Below are positions 31,475 through 40,707 of a DNA stretch of 43,324 nucleotides, one piece after another. The DNA comes from Collinsella sp. AF20-14LB. Its GTDB lineage: Bacteria; Actinomycetota; Coriobacteriia; Coriobacteriales; Coriobacteriaceae. The notes below the pieces were generated by a model. That model made no database searches. It had not been told where the DNA came from and worked only from the letters and a program-made list of their open reading frames with translations. Position numbers and translations under genes: made by a program. Every line of letters begins with the position of its first letter. Positions within the stretch are counted from its first letter, which is position 1. Where the stretch lies: NCBI RefSeq assembly GCF_003459505.1, contig NZ_QRWD01000013.1, forward strand, positions 24,331 through 67,654. The letters run 5' to 3'.

Positions 31475-32413
31475 TTATGCCGAGGCCTTGGCCTTGCGGC
31501 GCCTGCGGACCGCGTGGATCACGATGTCCAGCAGCAACAGCACAATGGCTACGACCACAATGAGCACGGCAAACTCGCGCTTGCCCCAGTGGCGGCCGGC
31601 CAGCGACTTTTGCTTGTCGACGTCCTTCTTGCTGTACTTGGTGCGCATGCAATGCACCAGCAGACGATGGTCGTTCACGCCGTAGGGCGTGCAGGTAACG
31701 AGCGTCACCTTGTCGGCGCCGGGCTCAATGGTCAGCGACTCCATCTCTTCGGGCAGAACCACCTCGGAGTCCACCATCTTGTAGGCGAGCGTCTTGTTCA
31801 TGGTGTGCAGCAGCACCAGGTCGCCGGGCTCCAGCGAATGGATGTCGTCGAACATGCTCAGGTTGCGCATGCCCGAGTGCGCGGTGAGCACGCAATGCGT
31901 CGAGGTGCCGCCCACCGGCAGGCTCGTGCCCTCCAGGTGGCCGACGCCTGCCATAAGGACTTCCTCGCTCGTGCCGTGGTAGATGGGCATGCTCACGTCG
32001 ATGGAGGGGATCTCGACCCAGCTCATCATGGGGTCGCGGTCAAAGATGAGCTGCTGAGCGTAGGGCTCGATCTGGTCGGCGGGAAGCTCGGTGACCTCGC
32101 CGGCAAGTTGCTCGTTAAAGGAGCGCGCCTGGAGCAGGATGCGCTCGCGCTCCTCGGCAGACAGCGCGTCCACGGTGCTGGACACCGTGCTGATCTGGTT
32201 GAACACGCCCGAGGCTTCGAGCCGGTCCAAGATCCACGGCCAGGTCATAAGGCCCACGCCAATAAGGATGATGACGATGGTGATGAGCCGGTCGGCCCAG
32301 CGCGGCAGTCGCTTGCGACGCCGTTTGGGCTTTGGTTGAGGTTTGGGCTGAGGGCTTGAGCCGCCGTTGTCCGCGGCGTTATTGCTCTTCATATGTTTGG
32401 CGCCCTGCACCAT
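31475..32413 (-). CDS. Class C (pilin-polymerising) sortase
   Basis: The 312-aa membrane protein has a basic Pro-rich N-tail, a membrane segment (43-60) and the catalytic residues His179 (VLTAHSGM), Cys241 (TLVTCTPYG) and Arg250 (DHRLLV). A second C-terminal membrane segment (281-300) is a hallmark of class C sortases. It joins pilin subunits through LPxTG-type motifs before wall attachment. ATG 32413 has AGAGGAG 9 nt upstream; the ATG at 32392 is an alternative. It is separated from the pilin genes by a strong terminator and an unrelated small gene, so it has its own promoter. A palindrome, acaactcaagttgt (32430-32443), lies just upstream. Confidence 0.92.
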   Translation of the reverse strand: MVQGAKHMKSNNAADNGGSSPQPKPQPKPKRRRKRLPRWADRLITIVIILIGVGLMTWPWILDRLEASGVFNQISTVSSTVDALSAEERERILLQARSFNEQLAGEVTELPADQIEPYAQQLIFDRDPMMSWVEIPSIDVSMPIYHGTSEEVLMAGVGHLEGTSLPVGGTSTHCVLTAHSGMRNLSMFDDIHSLEPGDLVLLHTMNKTLAYKMVDSEVVLPEEMESLTIEPGADKVTLVTCTPYGVNDHRLLVHCMRTKYSKKDVDKQKSLAGRHWGKREFAVLIVVVAIVLLLLDIVIHAVRRRRKAKASA

Positions 32414-32645
32414 CGCCGGTCACTCCTCTACAACTCAAGTTGTCTAAACAAATAATAGCCGATTAGCGAGCCCCTGCGCCGGACAACGCAGTTAGACTGC
32501 ACCGTCCAGTCGAGGATAAGCCAGCATTTGAGTTTTCAAAATGTCCCGGATCGGCGGGGCGATTCGGGATACAATATCAATGGAAAACGACGCACCCCGC
32601 GTAAATGTTTGGGAGCGCGGGCGGCCTAGTTTTCAGCTTTTGTTA

Positions 32646-32673
32646 AATGCCCGGGCTCCGAACCCCGGGCATT
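32646..32673 (-). terminator. Hairpin after the 49-aa gene
   Basis: AATGCCCGGG pairs perfectly with CCCGGGCATT around an 8-nt loop, 1 nt after the stop at 32675. The following - strand sequence has only a short T run, so it may be a weak terminator. Confidence 0.6.
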
Positions 32674-32674
32674 C

Positions 32675-32824
32675 TTATTTGCGCTTGCGGCGCAAATGCC
32701 TTCTACCGTCCGCACCGCGCGTGCGCCTACGGACCTTAAACCGAACCTCATACGAGTCAAGAAACGCGATGACGAACGTGCCCACCGCCGCGAGGGCGGC
32801 GAGCGCGTTAAGGAATTTCAGCAT
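32675..32824 (-). CDS. Small membrane protein with basic tail
   Basis: The 49-aa frame starts at ATG 32824 behind a strong GGAGGT 6 nt upstream. It begins MLKFLNALAALAAVGTFVIAFLDSYEV (one membrane segment) and ends in a strongly basic tail (KVRRRTRGADGRRHLRRKRK). The good ribosome site and the hairpin at its end support a real gene. It lies between the pilin and sortase genes; whether it takes part in pilus assembly is unknown. Confidence 0.62.
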   Translation of the reverse strand: MLKFLNALAALAAVGTFVIAFLDSYEVRFKVRRRTRGADGRRHLRRKRK

Positions 32825-32991
32825 TTGGGGACCTCCGATCGAGTCGTCGGCCGCCCGCGCACGGGATGCGTCGCAAAGCCATTTTACTGCGAGCGTATGC
32901 ACCCACAGCTGGTAAACGCAATATTTGCAAACATCTGTTCGCTAATCATACGCTCGATCCGGCAAGCAACGGCGCCCCGGCTGCTATGTCC

Positions 32992-33029
32992 AAAAAAAAC
33001 GGGGCAGACTCCAGTGCGGAGTCTGCCCC
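32992..33029 (-). terminator. Terminator of the pilin operon
   Basis: A perfect 12-bp stem, GGGGCAGACTCC with GGAGTCTGCCCC around a 5-nt loop, is followed by C-G and eight T on the - strand, about 100 nt after the pilin stop. Confidence 0.92.
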
Positions 33030-33130
33030 GAAAAGAGAATGGCAAAGCAAGAACGTGGATGGACGAGAAAAGTGTCCGCAAGTCTCATGGCCATCACATC
33101 CCACCTGCCAAAGGGATGGGTGAGCGAGCG

Positions 33131-34939
33131 TTACTCCTGCTCGGACTCCTCAGCCTGCTTACGGCTGCGGATGAGGTGCGCCACGCCGATGCACAGCACC
33201 GCGCCACCAGCGATCCAGGTGAAGGTCACGCCGTTAAGACCGGTCAGCGGGAGGCCAACCTGCTTGGTGTTGCCGATGGTGATGTTGACTTCACCAGTTT
33301 GGACATTGGCAGCGGTATTATCCGTAGCGGTCAGCGTATTATCACCCGGAGTGTTGTTAAGGGTGCCGAGGGCGACATCGGAACGACGCTCGTCATTCTG
33401 AGAAGGACTAACCGTAATCTTCTCAAGCTCCGCCGCATTATCCTTATACTTTGCCTCGATAGTAAATGTGAAGGGATTAGCGACGGTATATTTGTCGTTC
33501 GGTGCCTCAATCTCAGTCACTGTGTAGGTACCGGCATCGAGACCTTTCACAGCGATCTTGCCCTCGTCCGTAGACGCGAACTTTACATACTCGGGAAGGT
33601 CGCTGTTATCGGCAGCGTCCACAAGTTCGCCTGCGACAAAACCATTCCCGTCTTTTGAAGCAACATATTTGTTGTTAGACTTGATGGTAAAGACGGCACC
33701 CCCAAGGCCCTTCTCGGTGCCCTGATCGACCTTGTTAATGTTGAGCTGGAAAGTAAAGTCTCCGGCACTGCCCTCGACGGACGTTCCCGTTCCCTCGACA
33801 TAGGGGTTGTTGGAGTACTCGAGCTTAACAGTATTGAAATTACCCTTCTTCTCCCCATTTCCGTTACCGGTAACGGCATTCTTGTTGAGCTTCGCCTTAT
33901 AGAAGACAACGATCTGGGTGTTGGCGTCTACGCTCTGGATATCCTTGAGGCCCTTTTTGTTGTTGTCCTTGTCAACGGCAAAGTTAACTGTCAAAACGCG
34001 GCTGCTCTCATTTGGAAAAGTAACGTCATAGCCGCTATTGATGGGCGTATAAGCGCCATTGTTCACCGCATAGACCTTAAGCGAACCATCTACGTATTCG
34101 AGGCCGCTCGAAAGAGTATCCGTAAACTTATATGCATAGGAATCGTAGGTGGCATAGTTATCGGCGACCGATCCGGTAAGCTTGTAGGTCACTTCCTGGC
34201 CGATTTGGGAGTCGATAACGCCAGCCCAACCAGTTGCGCTCGTGGGATCATTCGGCGCCGAAGCAAGTACCTGCTTGCCGACGGTAGGGATACTGGTCTT
34301 CTCAGTTACAGTTACAGCATTACCGCCAACAACAGCAAAAATCGGGGACGTGCCGGTATCCTTCTTGGACGAATCGCTGAGAGCATTGGTCACAAACAGG
34401 TAATAACCGCTACCGTTCGAAGTTTCGGGAGTCCAAGCGGTGCCAGCGACGATATCCGACTTGACCGGCTCCTCACCCCTAATGGCATTCGCAACTGCAT
34501 AGAGAATATTATCGGTCGCAATTCGTGTTCCTTTGGTCGATTCCGACCCCGCGGTGCAGACTCCCGCATGCGCAGTGATGAAATCCGCGACTTCCTGAGG
34601 CGTAGGCTTCGCAGGAAGCTTTTCAGAATCACTTAAACTGTTATAAGCCTTCCAGTCATTCCTAATGGCTGTAATTACCTTCTGGCCAACCGAACTACTC
34701 GCCCACGTAATGTCCTGAGCAGTCTTAACTCCATTCGTATCGGTCACCGTGGCCTTAAAGATCTGGTACGCCTTGAACGTAGTATTCGCGTTACCCTCAA
34801 CTTGGCTGATCGTGATACTGCCCGCGCCGCCCGCAGCCGCAAACGCCATGGTCACCGGCGCCATAACTCCGCCGAAGCTCAGCGCTGCCGTGAGGCCGGC
34901 GGTTACTGCCAGGCGTGCGATGTTCTTGCTCATGCTCAT
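33131..34939 (-). CDS. Major-type pilin subunit (SpaA/FimA-like, LPLTG)
   Basis: The 602-aa protein has a signal peptide (MSMSKNIARLAVTAGLTAAL onward, cleaved near AFA-AAG). A fimbrial isopeptide D2-type domain follows (YDSYAYKFTDTLSSGLEYVDG), then a Cna_B/SpaA domain with the E-box AGTYTVTEIEAPNDKY. It ends with LPLTG (563-567), a hydrophobic stretch and a basic tail for sortase processing. A polymerising lysine may be in PTVGKQVLAS; there is no classic YPKN motif. ATG 34939 follows GGAGG with 8-nt spacing. The Asn/Lys/Thr-rich composition fits a shaft protein. It lies 108 nt after the second pilin, with a small hairpin but no terminator between. Confidence 0.88.
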   Translation of the reverse strand: MSMSKNIARLAVTAGLTAALSFGGVMAPVTMAFAAAGGAGSITISQVEGNANTTFKAYQIFKATVTDTNGVKTAQDITWASSSVGQKVITAIRNDWKAYNSLSDSEKLPAKPTPQEVADFITAHAGVCTAGSESTKGTRIATDNILYAVANAIRGEEPVKSDIVAGTAWTPETSNGSGYYLFVTNALSDSSKKDTGTSPIFAVVGGNAVTVTEKTSIPTVGKQVLASAPNDPTSATGWAGVIDSQIGQEVTYKLTGSVADNYATYDSYAYKFTDTLSSGLEYVDGSLKVYAVNNGAYTPINSGYDVTFPNESSRVLTVNFAVDKDNNKKGLKDIQSVDANTQIVVFYKAKLNKNAVTGNGNGEKKGNFNTVKLEYSNNPYVEGTGTSVEGSAGDFTFQLNINKVDQGTEKGLGGAVFTIKSNNKYVASKDGNGFVAGELVDAADNSDLPEYVKFASTDEGKIAVKGLDAGTYTVTEIEAPNDKYTVANPFTFTIEAKYKDNAAELEKITVSPSQNDERRSDVALGTLNNTPGDNTLTATDNTAANVQTGEVNITIGNTKQVGLPLTGLNGVTFTWIAGGAVLCIGVAHLIRSRKQAEESEQE

Positions 34940-35047
34940 CTTCTTTTCCTCCGTTTTCCGTTTGATTCTCATTCGATCGATCATCATCTGTCTGTGTCTT
35001 AGCATCTACTTCGCTACGTCTCGCCCCGCTCTCTGTGGGGCTGCCAG

Positions 35048-36715
35048 CTACTCTTTATGGCTGCCACCTCCCCGCTTGACCAGGAGCGCGACCACGATCA
35101 GTGCAGCTCCGGCGACCGCTGCAGCGGCCGCGGCGTACATTGCCATATCGCCAGTCGAGGGCATAAAGCCTCCGGTGGTAATGCTAGGGGGTGTGCCGGT
35201 GGGCGTGTTGATGAGCGACGCCTCCAGGCTGCCCGTCGACCCGTCCGCGCTGTCGGCGCGCAGGGGCGACTCGGCCGTAATGGTGAGTTTGGGCTTGGCG
35301 GCGGCCACCTGGTCGACGTCCAGGCTCTCGGCCTTGACCGTCACGCAGCGCGTGCCCTCGAAGGCGGTGTAGCCCTTGGGCGCCTTGAGCTCGCAGACCT
35401 CCAGCTTGCCCGAGTCCACGCCCGAGACGGTCACGCGGCCGTCCTCGCCCGTGGTGACGGTGGCCTTGCCCTCCGCATCCCACGTGCCGTCGGCCGCCAG
35501 CGTGCGACCGCGGTCGTCGGCGATGCTCAGGACCGCCCCGGCAAGCGGCTTGTCGCCGTCGCTGCTGCGCTTGGTGAGCGCGAGATCCCAGGTGTAGGCG
35601 CACGCGTCGTCGCTCGGCGTGCGGGTGAAGCCGGCGTCGCCGGACTGGTCGGCAAAGGGAGAGCGCGGGTAGCACAGGTAGGCCTCGTTGGGGTTGCCCT
35701 TCGCGATGCCGTGGTTGCATGCGCTGTTGAGCGGCGCGTTGTACACGGCGACCACGCGGGCGCCCGCGGTGAAGGCGTCGGCCCCGCCGAGCGCGGCGAT
35801 CAGGTCGCCGGTGCGCACGGTGAAGGTTCCGTCCGCCGCTATCTTGGTGGCGCACTGGGCCGTGATGTCGGTCCAACCCTTCGCGGGCTCGGTGCCGACG
35901 CGGCCGTCCTTGTCGGCCGAGACGGCGTCGAAGCCGCCGTCCGCGCCCGCCGCCACGTACACGCGCATGCTCGCGGCCACCTTGGAGGGGTCGAGCCCCG
36001 CGCCCATGGTGTCGACGAACCGCACCGCATAGGTGTCGTAGGCGGTGAGCCCGGCCGGGACCGTGGCAGAGAGACGCCAGTACAGGTCGTCTGCGACCGT
36101 GGCGTCGGCGGCCTTCTGCCAGGCGGCGGTGCTGTCCTCCAGCACATGCTTGGACACCTTGGGGGTCGCGGCCTTGGGCTTGACAGTGACGGCGCCGCCG
36201 CCCACCAGGGCCATGATCGGCGCGGTGCCGACCTCGCCCTGGGCGATGGCGTCGTCGTCGGCGACGATGAGCCAGTAGCCGCTAGGCAGCTTGGCCGCCG
36301 TGCCCGCGTTAAGGGCCACGGACACGGCGCCAGAGCTCTGGAGGGAACGAGCGAGCTGTGCGCTCAGCGCGCCCGTAAGGTGGGAATCGGTGTTGAGCCA
36401 CTCGGCAGCTTTCTGCGCGGTGGTCTGGGAATTGGGCATGCCGGCGCTGTGCAGCACAGGCAGCGCGGCGTCGCGCACGGCGTCGCTTGCCCAGACAAGG
36501 TCGGTGAAGGTCTTGGCGTCGCTGTCGCCGTCGACGACGTTGGCGCTAAAGATCTGGTAGGCATCGTAGCTGCTCGCCACGGTGCCGCTCACCGTGATGG
36601 AACCGGTCGAAGTCGGCGCGGCCTGCGCGGAAGCGGGGAACACAACCGCGCAGGTGCCGATCAGGAGGGCAAGCAGCGCAAACAAGATCGGGAAGGAGCA
36701 AACTTTCTTATTCAC
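35048..36715 (-). CDS. Second pilin subunit (MPSTG)
   Basis: The 555-aa protein starts at GTG 36715 (SD GGAGG, 8-nt spacing) and overlaps the adhesin stop by 8 nt. The signal peptide (KKVCSFPILFALLALLIGTC onward, ending SAQA-AP) is followed by a fimbrial D2-type domain (TPKVSKHVLEDS, YDTYAVRFVDTMGAGLD). A SpaA-like domain comes next, with the E-box CELKAPKGYTAF. The sorting signal is MPSTG (518-522), a variant of LPxTG, before the membrane segment and KRGGGSHKE tail. It may be a minor, basal or alternative shaft subunit. Its GC content is clearly higher than that of the pilin downstream. Confidence 0.87.
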   Translation of the reverse strand: MNKKVCSFPILFALLALLIGTCAVVFPASAQAAPTSTGSITVSGTVASSYDAYQIFSANVVDGDSDAKTFTDLVWASDAVRDAALPVLHSAGMPNSQTTAQKAAEWLNTDSHLTGALSAQLARSLQSSGAVSVALNAGTAAKLPSGYWLIVADDDAIAQGEVGTAPIMALVGGGAVTVKPKAATPKVSKHVLEDSTAAWQKAADATVADDLYWRLSATVPAGLTAYDTYAVRFVDTMGAGLDPSKVAASMRVYVAAGADGGFDAVSADKDGRVGTEPAKGWTDITAQCATKIAADGTFTVRTGDLIAALGGADAFTAGARVVAVYNAPLNSACNHGIAKGNPNEAYLCYPRSPFADQSGDAGFTRTPSDDACAYTWDLALTKRSSDGDKPLAGAVLSIADDRGRTLAADGTWDAEGKATVTTGEDGRVTVSGVDSGKLEVCELKAPKGYTAFEGTRCVTVKAESLDVDQVAAAKPKLTITAESPLRADSADGSTGSLEASLINTPTGTPPSITTGGFMPSTGDMAMYAAAAAAVAGAALIVVALLVKRGGGSHKE

Positions 36716-39700
36716 GACGCTCGCCTCCCTTCGCATTCGCCTTGCGACGAATGTGCATCCAGACCGCAGCAGCGCAAAGCACCGCCGCGCCGGCAAGGTA
36801 CGTCAGAGTGACGCCCGACATACCAGAAAGGGGCAGAGTGGTGGAGTAGGTGTTGGTGAAGGTGGGGGTGGAGTCGTCGGTGAGGTTCAGTTCTTCGGCA
36901 CCGACGTCAGCTTTCCAGTTGCCATCGGAGTCAACGGTTCCCTTCTTGTAGGTCACTTCACATTTGATAGTCTTATCAGGCTGAACAGTTGCCTTGGCCG
37001 CAATCTTATAGACCGAGTGGTCGTACGTGTAGTGCGAGAACTGCGAACCGTCGGTTTTCTCGCGCACATAGTACGTAAAGGTCTTGAAAAGGCCACCCGC
37101 GGAGTCGCCCGAGTCGTCGGGATTATCCCTGATATCAGAGAGCGAATACTTGAGCTCAACCTCTTTATCAGCGGTGCCCTTAAACGAAAGCGTCTGCTTC
37201 GTACCTTTACCAGAGGTGGTCACGGCAGTACCGATGATATGTTGAAATTTGCTGTCTTTCGCAAGCTGAAGTGTAAACTCCTTCATCTCGCCACCCTTAA
37301 CGACCTTAGTCGCCTTAGGAGTCCAGGAAACCTCAGAGTCGTACGTGTTGGTGAAGGTTGCCTTGTTGGTGGAGGTTGCGCTGTTGGAGTCGACGATCGA
37401 ATAATACCCATTAGCATCTGCTGACGCAGTCCTCGGCGAGTTAGCTGAACCCCCGGGATTCTTAGTCACGTCCACCCTATCAATCGTGAAGTTATAGACC
37501 TTAAGATCTTTAGTATCATGCGGGTTTCCCTGTGTCGGAACAGACATAAGTACAGTCGGCGTGCATTTGACTGTCACCTTAATCTCGTATACAGCATGAT
37601 CGTATATGACACCAGGAAGATTGCCCGTATCTTCGACCAAGTAGTATGTAATTTCGCCAGTACCATTCGCTAATAACTGCTCGCGAAGCTGTTTGTCGTT
37701 AAGAAGCCGCTCGAGCTTCTCGCTAAGGTCAAAGGCGATGTGGCCGTCAGCGCCATTTTGGGCAGATTCGACAAACCCGCAGCCACCATTGTCGAATTTA
37801 TCATTCTCCCAAGAAGGCGCCTTCGCAGTATCCGAGTTCTTACGATAAACCGTAAACCTGAATTCCCCATCTTTGAGGTCGCGGCCGGCCAGCTCCTTGG
37901 TTGCCTTCAACTTAAGGCTTGGATAGACGTACGTATCCGCAGGCACGCCTAGGTACAAGTCGCCATTCGACATGATGCCGCCACCATGGTCCCAGGAATA
38001 GTTGCCCGTGATGAAAGTTGTCGCTTCATTCTGCGCACGATTCCGCGCATCAATCGCCGCCTCATCCCCGTCCTTAACACCCGAGGTCAGGCCGATGCTA
38101 TTTTCTACCCCAACAGCACCGTTGACGGGAATGGTGATAGCTTTTTTAAGTTCGATGCTTCCCGAGTACCGGGCGTCTCCACCGCCAAGCATCTTACCGG
38201 TTACCACTGCGACCGGCGTATTGTGACCCCGCGCTGCGAGGAAGAAATCGGCATGACCGTACTTGCGAAACACCTCCGATTTGTATGCATCTTGATCTTC
38301 AGTCTTATCAAAACCATCAGCACCACCAGCTGAAAGATGGGGCGTACCATCATTACCCTTGTTTTCTGCCGAATTGTACCCGGTGGCTTTTTGCTCACTG
38401 CCAGCAGACTTATTGCCAAAGATTGCCGTGCCCTTAGTGTTCGTTACCAACGTCTTGCCCGTCGGGCAGACTGCAACGCCACCACCATAGCCACCAGCGG
38501 TATTGCTGCTAATGTACGAGTTGTATACAAATAATCTACCAGCGGTCTTTTCCATACCCTCATTCGAGTTTCCCTGGACGAAGATACCGCCACCGCCCCA
38601 GTCAAAGCGAGACATGCAGTGATTATTTGTGATGTAGACTGGGCTATCGTTTGACAATCCATTTATCATCGCGTCAACCATCTGGCCCACTCGAATGCCA
38701 GCACCTTCAGATCGGTAGCTCACGTTAGAGGCAATAATTCCTCCCGTGATATTCAGCCACGCCATACCCGTACGGGATTGGTTATTACGGTTGACATCCG
38801 TGACATAAACGCCACCGCCGGCTTCCTCGGAGTAGTTGCCGGTAATCTGGCCACCGGAAATGGCAACATGGGCGCCGTTATTGGCAGCAAGACCAGCGCC
38901 GCCATGACAACCCCAGCCATCGCGGCCGCAAAACTTGGCGTATTTATTGTTAGTGATGTAGCCACCAGAAACGGTCACACTACCGCCCGAAGCCAAGATG
39001 CCGCCACCGAGACCATCCGCCTCGCCGTACGTAGCGTTGCCAGAGATGATTCCACCCGTAAGCTTCAAGGTGGCTCCGTTGTCAGCATAGACGCCGCCGC
39101 CAGAAGCTGCCTTGTTTCCCGCGACCACACCGTCTGTCATTTCGAGGCTGGCTTTCGCGCCCGTTATGCACAGACCACCGCCCCAGCCACCGCGGTTGCC
39201 GTTGGTGACGTAACCGCCTTCGATTTTGACCTTACCCATAGAAAGAATCACATGGCCGTTATCGCTCAGATTGGCGGCCGTGGTAATCATGCCGCCCTTG
39301 AGATCGAGCGTGCCGCCCTCATTAACGGTGACCACTTGCTTTACGGAACCGCTGACCGATGCCGCAACGATAGCGCCAAAGCCCGTAACGTCATGCTTGT
39401 ACGTAGTCTCGGTGGTGCAAAGTCTATCTGTATTGGGCGTGCTCTTAGTCTCATAGTAAGTAAGACTCTTGGGTGCGGCGCCATTAGAGCTAGACTCGTC
39501 TCCCCTTTCCCATGTCATAATCGCAGGCTGACCCGCCGGCGCATTGTTGACCGGAGTCTTTTCGTCTTTTGTACTATCTGAGTCCTCGATAGTGTTCTCG
39601 ATAGTGAGCGTGGCTCCGTTTTCGACCACAAAGAAGGAGTCTAAGCCGCCGGAGCGGTTGTAGAGCATGTTTCCCGCAAGATTAATGGTGGTGTCTTTCT

Positions 39701-40205
39701 TGATGGTAATCTGCTGATTCGAATAGACAGAACCCGTCAGTCGGAACTTGCCGCCATTGGTAAATGCCCTAGCAACATCGTTGCTTACCTCGGTATAGCC
39801 ATCGTCACTGACGGTGGCGGGAGCGTTCGCGTTTTCATCGTTATTCTCATCATCCGCAAGCTGTGCGTCGGAAGGCTGCACGACACCCTTGGCCTCCACG
39901 CTATCGGCAGTCGAGCCCGCAGCAGCGGCGTCTTCGCTCGCGCCGTCCTCGGTCTCGTCACTATTCTTGTTTTCGGTATCCCCGTTGTTGGCGCTGTCTA
40001 CATCAGTAGACTCACTTGAGGAACCCCCCCCCATCACAGTTTCCTCGGTAGAAACCGTCTGGGCATCATTGGCAATGGCCTGCGAGATCGGAGGCATGAC
40101 GAGCGACAGTACCAGGCTCAAAACGGAGGCCCCGCACTTAACGCCTGCCAGTACACGGCGCGTCGCTTTATTACTCTGCTTAGATTTGTCTGAATTTGCT
40201 GTCAT
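36708..40205 (-). CDS. Large pilus tip adhesin-like protein (beta-helix, LPLSG)
   Basis: The 1165-aa protein starts at ATG 40205 behind GGGGAGGAG. It has a long signal region (RRVLAGVKCGASVLSLVLSL, near 15-50) and a low-complexity acidic segment (about 50-120) containing the G9 tract at codons 58-61. A long Gly-rich parallel beta-helix region spans roughly 200-680 (units such as GGGVYADNGATLKLTGGIIS). Two FctA-like pilin isopeptide domains follow (KATKELAGRDLKDGEFRFTV and ATKVVKGGEMKEFTLQL), then LPLSG (1124-1128), a membrane segment and a basic tail. This is the design of a tip adhesin displayed by a class C sortase. First gene of the operon. Confidence 0.88.
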   Translation of the reverse strand: MTANSDKSKQSNKATRRVLAGVKCGASVLSLVLSLVMPPISQAIANDAQTVSTEETVMGGGSSSESTDVDSANNGDTENKNSDETEDGASEDAAAAGSTADSVEAKGVVQPSDAQLADDENNDENANAPATVSDDGYTEVSNDVARAFTNGGKFRLTGSVYSNQQITIKKDTTINLAGNMLYNRSGGLDSFFVVENGATLTIENTIEDSDSTKDEKTPVNNAPAGQPAIMTWERGDESSSNGAAPKSLTYYETKSTPNTDRLCTTETTYKHDVTGFGAIVAASVSGSVKQVVTVNEGGTLDLKGGMITTAANLSDNGHVILSMGKVKIEGGYVTNGNRGGWGGGLCITGAKASLEMTDGVVAGNKAASGGGVYADNGATLKLTGGIISGNATYGEADGLGGGILASGGSVTVSGGYITNNKYAKFCGRDGWGCHGGAGLAANNGAHVAISGGQITGNYSEEAGGGVYVTDVNRNNQSRTGMAWLNITGGIIASNVSYRSEGAGIRVGQMVDAMINGLSNDSPVYITNNHCMSRFDWGGGGIFVQGNSNEGMEKTAGRLFVYNSYISSNTAGGYGGGVAVCPTGKTLVTNTKGTAIFGNKSAGSEQKATGYNSAENKGNDGTPHLSAGGADGFDKTEDQDAYKSEVFRKYGHADFFLAARGHNTPVAVVTGKMLGGGDARYSGSIELKKAITIPVNGAVGVENSIGLTSGVKDGDEAAIDARNRAQNEATTFITGNYSWDHGGGIMSNGDLYLGVPADTYVYPSLKLKATKELAGRDLKDGEFRFTVYRKNSDTAKAPSWENDKFDNGGCGFVESAQNGADGHIAFDLSEKLERLLNDKQLREQLLANGTGEITYYLVEDTGNLPGVIYDHAVYEIKVTVKCTPTVLMSVPTQGNPHDTKDLKVYNFTIDRVDVTKNPGGSANSPRTASADANGYYSIVDSNSATSTNKATFTNTYDSEVSWTPKATKVVKGGEMKEFTLQLAKDSKFQHIIGTAVTTSGKGTKQTLSFKGTADKEVELKYSLSDIRDNPDDSGDSAGGLFKTFTYYVREKTDGSQFSHYTYDHSVYKIAAKATVQPDKTIKCEVTYKKGTVDSDGNWKADVGAEELNLTDDSTPTFTNTYSTTLPLSGMSGVTLTYLAGAAVLCAAAVWMHIRRKANAKGGERRE
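40024..40032 (-). repeat. G9 tract in the adhesin gene (phase-variation candidate)
   Basis: Nine C on the + strand are nine G in the gene, read ATG GGG GGG GGT. With ten G the next frame stops after FLK; with eight G it stops after VPQVSLLM. Slippage therefore acts as an on/off switch for the adhesin, and may reduce downstream pilin expression by polarity. Confidence 0.8.
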
Positions 40206-40707
40206 CGATGTCTCCTCCCCAAGAGACCGCGATCTTGCTCTTTCACTATCAAACGTATCTGCGCAATCTGTAATTGCGCTCGCTAAGTGATGCAATTATA
40301 ACGATTGTTTAAACATCTGAGCAGCAAAACCGACATTTTTGTGCAAGTTCTTAATTCTCTTGACATTTTCTCAGATTTGCCTTCGTTTATTCGCTATCTA
40401 TTTGTTGTTTCTGCTGGTAATTTAGTTGCGTATTATTTTTTAATGGCATTAGATTTATTTGCACAACATTTTGCTCAAGAGCAAACATCCTGTGAACGGT
40501 CGATAATCGACCGTGAGCGGTAGGTCATTAACCGGGAGGAATAGACTACCAAATTGATGGGAATATCTTTAACTCATCGGTGGTTAGAAGCGTAATGCTC
40601 AGACAACCATATTTGAATTTACGCGCAGATTTTAGGCATCAATTCGCCTAAATCGCCTGAGACTACCACAAAGGTGCCTGCCTCCCTGTGGTGGTTCTCC
40701 CCCTGCG
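40206..40707 (-). promoter_or_regulatory. AT-rich upstream region of the pilus operon
   Basis: This ~500-nt gap is much richer in A+T than its surroundings (about 40300-40480). On the - strand TATAAT (40300-40295) is a perfect -10 without a clear -35. Between it and the adhesin start is an inverted repeat, GCGCAAT-CTGTA-ATTGCGC (40261-40279). Further upstream ACGGTCGA-TAA-TCGACCGT (40496-40514) is another perfect inverted repeat. No credible gene is seen in the gap. A regulated promoter is inferred. Confidence 0.6.
40662..40695. repeat. Intergenic palindrome family 1, copy B (degenerate)
   Basis: ACTACCACAAAGG, gcctgcc and a decayed right arm (ccctgtggtggtt) lie 13 nt beyond the HAD gene stop. 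Confidence 0.8.

Noticed and set aside
40305..40523. 72-aa open frame upstream of the pilus operon
   Set aside because: There is no ribosome site, it lies in AT-rich promoter DNA, and it resembles no known protein.
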